From positions 6,498,001 through 6,562,000 of the forward strand of contig NZ_CP034449.1 of the NCBI RefSeq assembly GCF_003952425.1: a stretch of 64,000 nucleotides of DNA. The letters run 5' to 3'. This DNA comes from Mesorhizobium sp. M2A.F.Ca.ET.046.03.2.1. GTDB lineage: Bacteria > Pseudomonadota > Alphaproteobacteria > Rhizobiales > Rhizobiaceae. This document shows positions 16,143 through 23,477 of this stretch, piece by piece. A program made the translations under genes and the position numbers. Numbering within the stretch: the first letter of the stretch is position 1; every line of letters starts with the position of its first letter. The notes under the pieces were generated by a model, which saw only the letters and a program-made list of their open reading frames with translations, was not told the origin of the DNA and did not search any database.

Positions 16143-16595
16143 TCAGGCTTCCTTCAGGACGTCGGCGATCTTGCGCATCTGCTCGCCGATCATGTCGCAC
16201 TGTTCCGGCGTCGACTGGCTCATCGCCTTCTCGATCAGCGCCATGTGAACTTTCAGCGCCTTCATCAGCAGGGCCTCGCCCGCCTCGGTGAGGTTCAGCC
16301 GCAGCACGCGCTTGTCCTTCTCGTCGCCTTCGCGCCGCAGCAGGCCGCGCCCCTCGAGTTGCGGCAACAGCATCGTGATGTTGGAGCGGCCGACCAGGAG
16401 CTTGCGGGCAAGGTCGTGCTGCGACATGCCGGGGTGGCGGTAGAGGTTCATCAGCACGTCGAGCTGCGCCGGCTTCAGGTCGAGCGGGGCGAGCTTCACG
16501 GCAAGCGTGCGCTCCAGCACATGGCAGGCGCGCGCCACCGCGACCCAGTTGCGAAAACGCGGGTTGTCCCAGGGCAGCTCTTGCTTAATGTTCAT
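16143..16595 (-). CDS. MarR-family transcriptional regulator
   Basis: A 150-residue winged-helix regulator beginning MNIKQELPWDNPRF. The DNA-binding part is MSQHDLARKLLVGRSNITMLLPQLEGRGLLRR followed by the wing EGDEKDKRVLRLNLTEAG. The helices at both ends would form the dimer interface. The gene diverges from an alpha/beta hydrolase gene, and two identical-spaced palindromes lie between them, one covering the proposed start codon, so autoregulation and control of the hydrolase are likely. An alternative start at 16649 or 16652 would put both palindromes inside the coding region. The ligand is unknown. Confidence 0.9.
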   Translation of the reverse strand: MNIKQELPWDNPRFRNWVAVARACHVLERTLAVKLAPLDLKPAQLDVLMNLYRHPGMSQHDLARKLLVGRSNITMLLPQLEGRGLLRREGDEKDKRVLRLNLTEAGEALLMKALKVHMALIEKAMSQSTPEQCDMIGEQMRKIADVLKEA

Positions 16596-16623
16596 GTTTG
16601 AACTATTATGTTCATGCTTGAAC
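16590..16623. promoter_or_regulatory. Tandem operator palindromes between marR-type gene and hydrolase gene
   Basis: GTTCATGTTTGAAC at 16590-16603 and GTTCATGCTTGAAC at 16610-16623 are two dyads with 5-bp arms GTTCA/TGAAC. Their centres are 20 bp apart, about two helical turns, so two dimers could bind the same face. The first overlaps the MarR start codon and the second ends 20 bases before the hydrolase start. Confidence 0.8.
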
Positions 16624-16642
16624 GAATGGATGGACTGCCAAT

Positions 16643-17551
16643 ATGGCATCATTTGGAATGAAGGTCATCCGGGGCGTTTTCGGCGCGGCCGAGCATGTCG
16701 CGCCGCGCCTCAGCGGTCGCGCCGCGTTCGAATTGTTTTGCCGGACACCCAGCGTCAAGGCGTTGAGCGACGGCGAACGCCGGGCCGTCGAACGCGCATC
16801 AGCCTTCATGGCCGAGGCGCGCCATCACCGGCTGAAGACAAGGTCGGATTGCGTGGCCGTGCACGAATTCCGGCCGGAGCCGGGCAGGGAGCCGCGCGGC
16901 ACCGTGCTCGTCATCCATGGCTGGCGCTCGCGCACCGAATATATGCGGGCCTTGATCGAAGGGTTTCGCGGCGCCGGATACAAGGTCGTCTCGCTCGACC
17001 TGCCTGGGCATGGCCATTCGCTCGGCCGCCATCTGAACATGGTGAATGCGGTGGAAGCGGTGCGTGTCACAGGCGAATGGTTCGGTCCCTTTGCCGCCGT
17101 GGTCGGCCACTCCTTCGGCGGCGCGGTTGCGGCCAATGCCGTCGCCGCGTCGGTCAAGGGCATGCCGCCGCTCAAGGTGCAGAAGCTGGTCTTGATTGCC
17201 GCGCCGAGCTCGCTGCCGGCAATCTTCGACGATTTCAGCCACAGGCTCAATGTCGGGCCGCGCTCTCGCGTTGCGATGGCGGACAGGGTGAAACACCTTT
17301 CCGGCCGGCCGCTCAGCGAATTCACCGGCGACCGCCAACTGGCCGAGGCGCCGGTGCCGACGCTGATCATCCACGCACCGGACGATCGCGAGGTCCACGC
17401 CGACCATGCCAGGCGTTACGCGGGCGCCGGCGAGCACGTCCACCTGCACTGGGCCGATGGGCTCGGCCACCGCCGCATCCTCGCCGACAGAAATGTCGTT
17501 GCACGCGCCGTTGGCTTCGTGACCGAGCAGCGGGAAGCGATCCTGCACTAA
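16643..17551 (+). CDS. Alpha/beta hydrolase
   Basis: A 302-residue alpha/beta-hydrolase-fold protein. The oxyanion strand is VLVIHGWRSRTEYM, the nucleophile elbow is VVGHSFGGAVA, and the late motifs LIIHAPDDREV (acid) and WADGLGHRRIL (His) complete a Ser-Asp-His triad. A stretch of about 90 residues precedes the fold. Its substrate is unknown; divergent MarR regulation suggests an ester or lactone met as an environmental compound. The ATG at 16643 has GGATGGA upstream; the Met at 16658 is another candidate. It converges on the rhodanese gene, 8 bases away. Confidence 0.88.
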   Translation: MASFGMKVIRGVFGAAEHVAPRLSGRAAFELFCRTPSVKALSDGERRAVERASAFMAEARHHRLKTRSDCVAVHEFRPEPGREPRGTVLVIHGWRSRTEYMRALIEGFRGAGYKVVSLDLPGHGHSLGRHLNMVNAVEAVRVTGEWFGPFAAVVGHSFGGAVAANAVAASVKGMPPLKVQKLVLIAAPSSLPAIFDDFSHRLNVGPRSRVAMADRVKHLSGRPLSEFTGDRQLAEAPVPTLIIHAPDDREVHADHARRYAGAGEHVHLHWADGLGHRRILADRNVVARAVGFVTEQREAILH

Positions 17552-17559
17552 TCAGCCTA

Positions 17560-17958
17560 TCAGTCCGCCTTCTTCTGCCCCGGCTCGACCGGCAGGCCGG
17601 CCGCCTTCCAGGCGGTGTAGCCGCCGAGGATATGTTTGACCGGGGTCAGGCCCATGTCCTGCGCCGTCTTGGTCGCTAAAGCCGAGCGCCAGCCGCCGGC
17701 GCAGAAGAAGACGAAGGTCTTTCCCGAGGCGAAGAACGACTTGTGGTAGGGGCTTTCGGGATCGATCCAGAATTCCAGCATGCCGCGCGTCACATGCTTG
17801 GCGCCGGGGATCTTGCCGTCGCGCTCGACTTCGCGAGGATCGCGCAGGTCGACGAAGATCGTATTCTCATCCTCCAGCAGCCCGGCTGCTTCCTCTGGCG
17901 ACACCACCTCGATCTCGGCATTCGCCTCATCGAGCAGTTCGCGATATCCCTTCTTCAC
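17560..17958 (-). CDS. Rhodanese-like domain protein
   Basis: A 132-residue single-domain rhodanese. VVSPEEAAGLLEDENTIFVDLRDPREVERDGKIPGAKHV is the N-terminal signature, and the active loop is FFCAGGWRSALA with the sulfur-accepting Cys. The end LGGYTAWKAAGLPVEP matches the family. Such proteins transfer sulfane sulfur from thiosulfate or persulfides to an acceptor such as cyanide or a thiol. GTG at 17958 is chosen as start because GGAG lies 7 bases upstream; the longer frame has no better signal. No sulfur-metabolism neighbours are present. Confidence 0.87.
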   Translation of the reverse strand: MKKGYRELLDEANAEIEVVSPEEAAGLLEDENTIFVDLRDPREVERDGKIPGAKHVTRGMLEFWIDPESPYHKSFFASGKTFVFFCAGGWRSALATKTAQDMGLTPVKHILGGYTAWKAAGLPVEPGQKKAD

Positions 17959-18258
17959 TGCGCATCTCCAGGCCACGGCTCAAGCGACCAGGATTTCGAG
18001 CATAACGGCCCGGGTTTGTCACGTCCGAGCCGGTTCCGCCAAGGTCTGGCGCAATGGCGCAAGCATCGCGGGAACCGAGGCTGGCCGCACGGGTCTCACA
18101 AGGATGTGAAACCGTTCTGCAACATGGCCCTGGAAATTTATGGAAGCTTAACGAAATCGGTATGAATCAGTATAGTTGCGCCTTACATCCGCCATGCGGT
18201 GGGCGAGATCGTTTAGCGGCGCGGAACGGGAACCGGTGACAACCGGAGCGAGTGATTC

Positions 18259-20142
18259 ATGAAATTCCTCGGGAACATAAAGGCCGTGCTGCCGATCGCG
18301 ATCGCGGCGGCGCTTGCCTTCGGGCACCAGCCGGCAAGCGCGCAGGGGCTGTTCGACATGCTGTTCGGCGGCGGCATCCGGCACAACCCGCAAGGCGAAT
18401 TTCCGCCGCCACCGAAGCCTCGCAAGATAGGTCCGGCAACGCCGGGGGCGGGTGGCGGCGGCGCCCGAATCAGCAGCCCGACCTACAACACCTACAGGGC
18501 CGATAAGCTCGTTCGCGTCGACTTCAAGTCGTTGTTGCCGGCACCGCCACCAGCAACGGCGCAGGATGCCGCCTTCGTGCCGTCAGTGACCAGCACCGCG
18601 TTCCGCGATGCCGTTGCCGGCCTGGGCGACTACGAGCTGTTCGCCGAGCCCGACATCGCCAAGGCGCTGATCGCTTATTACTCGGCCAATCCGGATTTCA
18701 TTTGGGTGAGCGACAACGCCCCCAACAGCAGGGCGCAGGATGCGGTGCGGGTGCTGGGCGAGGCGGCGAGCTACGGTTTGACGCCGGCCGACTACTCCGT
18801 CGACATTCCGGCGGCCGCGACTTCCGCCACGCCGGAAGAGCGGACCAGGGAACTGGTTCGGTTCGAGATGGCGCTGTCGGCGCGCGTGCTGCGCTACGCC
18901 CGTGATGCCCAGAGCGGCCGTGTCGATCCCAACCGGATGACCGGCTACTATGATTTCCCGGCCAAGCCGTTCGATCTGGAAGGGGCGCTGAAGACACTGG
19001 CGCATACCCAGGAGGTCCGCACCTATCTGGAGTCGCGGCATCCGCAGAATCCGGAATACCAGGCGCTGCGCGTCGAACTGGAAGCGCTCGAGGCCAGCGA
19101 GGAAAACGAGATCGTCGTCGATCCCAAGCTGTTGCTCAAGCCGGGTGAGAGCAGCCCGGAACTGCCCAAGTTGCTGACGCTGATTGCCCGCAATCTTGAT
19201 GACGAGATGGGCGGCAACTATGGCGAGGTGCTCGCCCGCCTTGGCAAGAGCGTGGTTTACGACCCCGAGTTGGTGCCGGTGATCAAGGCGGTGCAGCAGC
19301 GGGAAGGCATGAAGGGCGACGGCGTCATCGGGCCGCGGACGGTGGCTTTGCTGGCCGGCGCTTCGAAGGCCGACAGGATCGAAAAGGTCAAGGTGGCGCT
19401 CGAGGAGCTGCGCTGGATGCCGTCCGATCTCGGCAGTCCGCGCGTCTTCATCAACCAGCCCTCCTTCACCGCCAGCTATATCGACAGTGGTGAGGAGAAG
19501 CTGAAGACCCGCGTCGTCATCGGCCGGGTTACCAACCAGACTGCCTTCTTCTACGATCACATCAAGCAGGTCGACTTCCATCCCTATTGGGGCGTGCCGC
19601 AGTCGATCATCGTCAACGAGATGCTGCCGAGGCTGCGCAGCGATCCCGGCTATCTCGATCGCGCCGGCTATGAGGTGACGGATTCGCGCGGCAGGCAGAT
19701 CCCGTCGTCAGAGGTGGACTGGGGCGCCTATGGCTCTAAGATCCCATTCAGCGTGCGCCAGCAGCCGAGCGAGGCCAATGCGCTGGGCGAATTGAAGATA
19801 CTCTTCCCCAACAAGCACGCCATCTACATGCATGACACGCCGCAGAAGTCCTTCTTCGCGCGCGACATGCGGGCGCTCAGCCATGGCTGCGTCCGGCTGC
19901 AGGATCCGCGCGGCATGGCCGCCGCAGTGCTTGGAACCTCTGTCGACGACATTGCCGAGAAGCTGAAGCACGGCCATTCGACCGAGAATGTCACGCGCGT
20001 CATTCCGGTCTATGTCGCCTATTTCACCGCCTGGCCTGATATGTCCGGCAAGGTCGAGTATTTCGACGACGTCTATGACCGTGATTCCAAGCTGATGCAG
20101 GCGCTGGACGCGACCGAAGCGGTGCGCACGCCGTCAAGCTGA
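18259..20142 (+). CDS. L,D-transpeptidase family protein with peptidoglycan-binding domain
   Basis: A 627-residue exported cell-wall enzyme. It has a signal peptide (residues 1-29, ending ASAQG), a Pro/Gly-rich linker, and a helical domain of about residues 110-320 resembling the WbsC/YcbB-type N-terminal region. A peptidoglycan-binding motif VIKAVQQREGMKGDGVIGPRTVALL follows. The YkuD catalytic domain spans about residues 390-590, with HDTPQKSFFARDMRALSHGCVRLQDP and catalytic Cys544. Members of this group cross-link peptidoglycan 3-3 or attach proteins; the layout resembles Escherichia coli LdtD (YcbB). The start has GGAGCGAG upstream. It is monocistronic and followed by a palindromic repeat. 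Confidence 0.92.
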   Translation: MKFLGNIKAVLPIAIAAALAFGHQPASAQGLFDMLFGGGIRHNPQGEFPPPPKPRKIGPATPGAGGGGARISSPTYNTYRADKLVRVDFKSLLPAPPPATAQDAAFVPSVTSTAFRDAVAGLGDYELFAEPDIAKALIAYYSANPDFIWVSDNAPNSRAQDAVRVLGEAASYGLTPADYSVDIPAAATSATPEERTRELVRFEMALSARVLRYARDAQSGRVDPNRMTGYYDFPAKPFDLEGALKTLAHTQEVRTYLESRHPQNPEYQALRVELEALEASEENEIVVDPKLLLKPGESSPELPKLLTLIARNLDDEMGGNYGEVLARLGKSVVYDPELVPVIKAVQQREGMKGDGVIGPRTVALLAGASKADRIEKVKVALEELRWMPSDLGSPRVFINQPSFTASYIDSGEEKLKTRVVIGRVTNQTAFFYDHIKQVDFHPYWGVPQSIIVNEMLPRLRSDPGYLDRAGYEVTDSRGRQIPSSEVDWGAYGSKIPFSVRQQPSEANALGELKILFPNKHAIYMHDTPQKSFFARDMRALSHGCVRLQDPRGMAAAVLGTSVDDIAEKLKHGHSTENVTRVIPVYVAYFTAWPDMSGKVEYFDDVYDRDSKLMQALDATEAVRTPSS

Positions 20143-20156
20143 GCGCTCTGACTTCA

Positions 20157-20226
20157 AGCAATTCCGGGCGGAAGGCTACGGCGATACCGCTCGGCCTGAC
20201 CGCTTCACACTTTTCCTGGAATTGCT
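20157..20226. repeat. Intergenic palindromic repeat, AGCAATTCC family, running into a CDS
   Basis: Outer arms AGCAATTCC (20157-20165) and GGAATTGCT (20218-20226) are perfect. The core carries CGCTTCACACTTTTCC. Related sequence ends the element at 55344-55393. The right end supplies the last seven codons and the stop of the minus-strand membrane protein gene. Confidence 0.75.
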
Positions 20227-20684
20227 TTGATGAGCGGACGGCGGAAGCCGGCGTCGCGCCCGGCAATCAGCCAATAGATCAGGCCGGCCACGAGGCCGGC
20301 GCCCGCTATGATGCCCATGTCGGCCCAGCGTTCGGGATCATCGGCAGCGTCAGGCCAGATCAACATGAAGCCGGCCGCCGCGGCGGCGGCGCCGAAGACC
20401 ATGTGCAGCCAGAAGCTGCGCAGCGAAAAGAACTCCGCGATCAAGGCGAAGACCAGCGTCTGCATACCCGTCAGGATGATCGTCACGAAGTAGACAAACA
20501 TGCCGAGCGGCGGCACGACCAGCACGGCGACGGGGGTGAATTCCATAAGTCCGAAGTAGCCCGGCGCATTGGGCAGCGAGCTCAATATGGCGTAGATCAC
20601 CACCACCGCGATCAACCCAGCAAGCACCGCGACCAGATAGCCGACGAGCACCATGAGGATGCGCTTCAGGACGTGGCCGATCAT
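20205..20684 (-). CDS. Integral membrane protein of unknown function
   Basis: A 159-residue protein with four strong hydrophobic segments at about residues 9-32, 49-72, 75-108 and 122-142, joined by short loops. No catalytic or transport motif is visible. One cytoplasmic-looking loop reads WPDAADDPERWADMG. The last residues (KAIPGKV) are encoded by the AGCAATTCC-type palindromic repeat, so the natural C-terminus was probably extended or altered when the repeat inserted or formed. The gene is convergent with the L,D-transpeptidase gene and has no evident operon partners. I do not recognise a family. Confidence 0.7.
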   Translation of the reverse strand: MIGHVLKRILMVLVGYLVAVLAGLIAVVVIYAILSSLPNAPGYFGLMEFTPVAVLVVPPLGMFVYFVTIILTGMQTLVFALIAEFFSLRSFWLHMVFGAAAAAAGFMLIWPDAADDPERWADMGIIAGAGLVAGLIYWLIAGRDAGFRRPLIKAIPGKV

Positions 20685-20883
20685 TGCCCATGCACTCCCG
20701 TGCCCGCAATCAGTGAGGGGCAGTCAGCCACCAAAGTTGTGACGATGCAAGGGCGGCCCATCGCGCCGGGTCTTTGCGCGTGGCACAGGAGTGTCCAGCG
20801 CCAAGGCACAGTGTGTGAAACCGGGCGGGGGCCTATGTGCTTCAGTAGATGGGGCGGAGCGTAAGGCGGGGAGGCGACGCGAC

Positions 20884-21141
20884 CTATTTGGGCTCGCCGG
20901 TCACCGGGTCGTAGGTGATTTGGACCTTGGCCTTGTCGGTGGTGTAGTAGGTGATGGTGTAGCCGTCGCTATCCCAATCGACCTCCTTCACATAGCGGAA
21001 GTCGGTGCGGTGCTCGACCTTGGCAATGATCTCCGACAGCTTCTTGGCATTCTGCGGCGGCAGTGGCTGGTCGTCCGCCGCAAGGGCCGATCCGCCGGCA
21101 AGGAAGGCCGCGATACCGGTTGCTAAAACAACAGTGCGCAT
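20884..21141 (-). CDS. Small exported PepSY-like protein
   Basis: An 85-residue protein with signal peptide MRTVVLATGIAAFLAGGSALA. The mature 64 residues have LPPQNAKKLSEIIAKVEHR followed by FRYVKEVDWDSDGYTITYYTTDKAKVQITYDPVTGEP, a helix plus beta-hairpin pattern typical of a single PepSY domain. PepSY domains often act as inhibitors or modulators of proteases or as sensors in the periplasm; no function is assigned here. The ATG at 21141 is preceded by GAGGG; a longer frame to 21330 has no signal-peptide character. Confidence 0.8.
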   Translation of the reverse strand: MRTVVLATGIAAFLAGGSALAADDQPLPPQNAKKLSEIIAKVEHRTDFRYVKEVDWDSDGYTITYYTTDKAKVQITYDPVTGEPK

Positions 21142-21578
21142 GAGAGCCCTCAAATCGCGTAATTGGCCAAGTTTCATATGGGCCTGGGTGCCGTCAGAAA
21201 CCAGCACGCGGGCATGTTGGTTCCGTAGCGTGAAAATAACGCATTGTGAAGCCTGGCTCGACGTGGCCGATCTTCGGCCGGCAGCAGCCAAATCCAACAT
21301 TGCCTGAGGACAAAAGAGTGCGTGATTCAATGGGTTACGGCACGATGCGGATGTGCCTTCCGGTATAACGAATGACTAAACCATGCGTTGGGCAGGGCGT
21401 TCGCCATATTAGCTGTTCTTGGTAGAGCTTTCGGAAAGACCCTGATAGAATTCTGGTCATAACAGGGTGGCAACTGCGCGCCGGACCTGCCGGGGATATC
21501 CATCGGCAGACGGCGACGCGTTTCTTTTGAGCGCAGGTCGCCTGTTCTGGACTGGACGCGGGGACTGGGGGCTCGATC
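21142..21578. other. 437-base intergenic region upstream of the cyclase gene
   Basis: No credible coding sequence, RNA gene or strong palindrome was seen. It must contain promoters for the PepSY protein and for the cyclase gene. I looked for a TGTGA-N6-TCACA site here and found none. Confidence 0.5.
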
Positions 21579-23360
21579 ATGGCTGAACGGAATTACACCC
21601 GTCAGCTTGCGACAATCATATCGATCGACGCCGTCGGATTCTCGAGGCTGATGGGCATCGACGACGAGCTCGCCGTTGCCGCGTTCGAGGAGAGGCGCGA
21701 CATCATCGCCGGCAGTTGCGGCGCATTTGGCGGGCGCACATTCGGCGATGCCGGCGACAGCATCATGGCCGAATTCGGCAATCCGATCGAAGCCTTGCGG
21801 GCAGCCTTCGACTTCCAGGCGCGGATCGCAGCGCTGAATGCGGCGGTTGCCGAGGACATGCGCATGCCGTTTCGCGCCGGTATCAATACCGGCGATGTGA
21901 TTGTCCGTGAGGGCCGTCTCTACGGCGACGACGTGAACATCGCCGCCCGGCTTCAGGAACTCGCGCCTCACGACGGCGTCGCCATCTCGGCGACGACCTG
22001 GCACCATGTGAAGGACAAGACAGCAGCGGTCTTTACCGATCTCGGCGAGTTCAGCCTGAAGAACATCGCTCTGCCGGTGCGGGTCCTGATCGCGGGCCGC
22101 GGCGGCAACGGGCCTGCCACGCCGGCCTCCTTCGCTTCTATCCCGGCCGCGCCCGGCCATTACAAACCCGTCCCCAAGGGGCCACCGGCAATCGCGGTGC
22201 TGCCGTTCCAGGGCAATGGAAGCGAACCGGACGTCGGCTATATGGCCGACGGCATTGCCGAGGACATCATCTACGGTCTTTCCAACACGCGCTGGCTTTC
22301 GGTCATCGCAAAGGGATCCAGCTTTCAGTTTCGCGACGACAGCCTGGGCACAAGGCTCATCGGCAATGCGCTTGGCGCGCGCTACATCGTCAGCGGCACG
22401 CTGGCGCGCCACGACAGGCATATCCGTCTCAACGCATCGCTTACAGACACGTCGAACGGGCGCCTGGTCTGGTCGCAACGCTTCGACCGCGATCTCGTCG
22501 ACATCTTTAGGCTGCGCGACCAGGTCGGCAGCGAGATCGTTTCCATCCTCGACAAGGAGGTCGATCGCGCCGAGCAGGCGCGTACGTTCCAGGTGCCGTG
22601 GGAGAGCCTTGAGACTTGGCAATTGGTCAGGCGCGGCCGCTGGCACATGAACAGGCGCACACGCCGCGACACCGACATCGCGCTCGACTTCTTCGACAGA
22701 GCCTACCGGGACGATCCGAACTCGAGCGCCGTGCTCAACGAACTGGCCTGGTGGTATTTCTGGCGGGCCTGGCTGCGTTTCGGCGACAGCGACGACCTGG
22801 AAAAGGTAGAGGAGCTTGCGCGCAAGGCGCTGCTGATGGACAGCCTCGACGCACGCCCGCATGCCTATCTCGGCGCGGCCGACATCATGCGCGGCCTGCC
22901 GGCATTGGCGGCCGAGCACCTTGCCGAGGCGATCCACATCAATCCGAGCTTCGCCTTCGCCCGCTCGGCCATGGGCAGCGCGCAACTTTTGCTTGGCGAC
23001 GCGGCCGGCGCGATCCCGTTCTTTCTCGATACCGAGCGGTTGAGCCCGTTCGACCTCTATCGCTTCCACAATCTGGGTGAACTGGCCGCCGCCTATTGCT
23101 TCGTCGAGGACTGGCCGGCCGCGATCGCCACAGCCGAGCGCTCGCTCAACCTGTCGCCAAGTTACTTCTACGCCAGGTTCCTGAAGATAGGCGCCCTGAT
23201 CAGAAGCGGCAGGCATGACGAGGCAGAGCGCGAGCTTGCGATTTTCATGACCCGGCATCCTGACTTTTCCGAGCAGAGGATACGCTGGATACCGTTCGTT
23301 GACCCGGCCAAGAACAATTTCCTGATCGCCAATTTCGATCGGGCCAAGTCAGCCGCATGA
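21579..23360 (+). CDS. Class III adenylate/guanylate cyclase with TolB-like and TPR region
   Basis: A 593-residue soluble protein. Residues 1-175 form a class III cyclase domain: SIDAVGFSRLMG supplies the first metal Asp (Asp17), AGDSIMAEF the second, and DDVNIAARLQEL the transition-state Asn and Arg. The middle (about 195-330) has AIAVLPFQGNGSEPDVGYMADGIAEDIIYGLS and ARYIVSGTLARHDRHIRLNASL, a TolB-like module seen in many rhizobial cyclases. The rest is TPR-like helical repeats. It should make cAMP, or cGMP, from the nucleoside triphosphate in the cytoplasm; the residues that normally select ATP are not clearly conserved. The P450-DyP gene follows on the same strand after 117 bases, which contain a Crp-type site. 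Confidence 0.88.
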   Translation: MAERNYTRQLATIISIDAVGFSRLMGIDDELAVAAFEERRDIIAGSCGAFGGRTFGDAGDSIMAEFGNPIEALRAAFDFQARIAALNAAVAEDMRMPFRAGINTGDVIVREGRLYGDDVNIAARLQELAPHDGVAISATTWHHVKDKTAAVFTDLGEFSLKNIALPVRVLIAGRGGNGPATPASFASIPAAPGHYKPVPKGPPAIAVLPFQGNGSEPDVGYMADGIAEDIIYGLSNTRWLSVIAKGSSFQFRDDSLGTRLIGNALGARYIVSGTLARHDRHIRLNASLTDTSNGRLVWSQRFDRDLVDIFRLRDQVGSEIVSILDKEVDRAEQARTFQVPWESLETWQLVRRGRWHMNRRTRRDTDIALDFFDRAYRDDPNSSAVLNELAWWYFWRAWLRFGDSDDLEKVEELARKALLMDSLDARPHAYLGAADIMRGLPALAAEHLAEAIHINPSFAFARSAMGSAQLLLGDAAGAIPFFLDTERLSPFDLYRFHNLGELAAAYCFVEDWPAAIATAERSLNLSPSYFYARFLKIGALIRSGRHDEAERELAIFMTRHPDFSEQRIRWIPFVDPAKNNFLIANFDRAKSAA

Positions 23361-23383
23361 TTGCCGGGCCGACAACAGATGAC

Positions 23384-23399
23384 TGTGAACGAATTCACA
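23384..23399. promoter_or_regulatory. Perfect Crp-type binding site TGTGA-N6-TCACA
   Basis: TGTGAACGAATTCACA is a perfect 5-bp dyad identical to the Escherichia coli CRP core consensus. It lies in the 117-base gap between the cyclase stop and the P450-DyP start, its centre 86 bases before the ATG. A Crp-family gene with conserved recognition residues lies at the other end of the fusion gene. Confidence 0.75.
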
Positions 23400-23477
23400 T
23401 ACGCCGGACCGATGCAAACCTAGGCCAGATGGTGCCGGCATCGCATTGACGTGGACAGCCGGGGGGCTTGAACGCGC

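Noticed and set aside
21327..23258. A 640-codon minus-strand frame opposite the cyclase gene
   Set aside because: No recognisable domain; the plus-strand frame has clear cyclase motifs, so this is antisense shadow.
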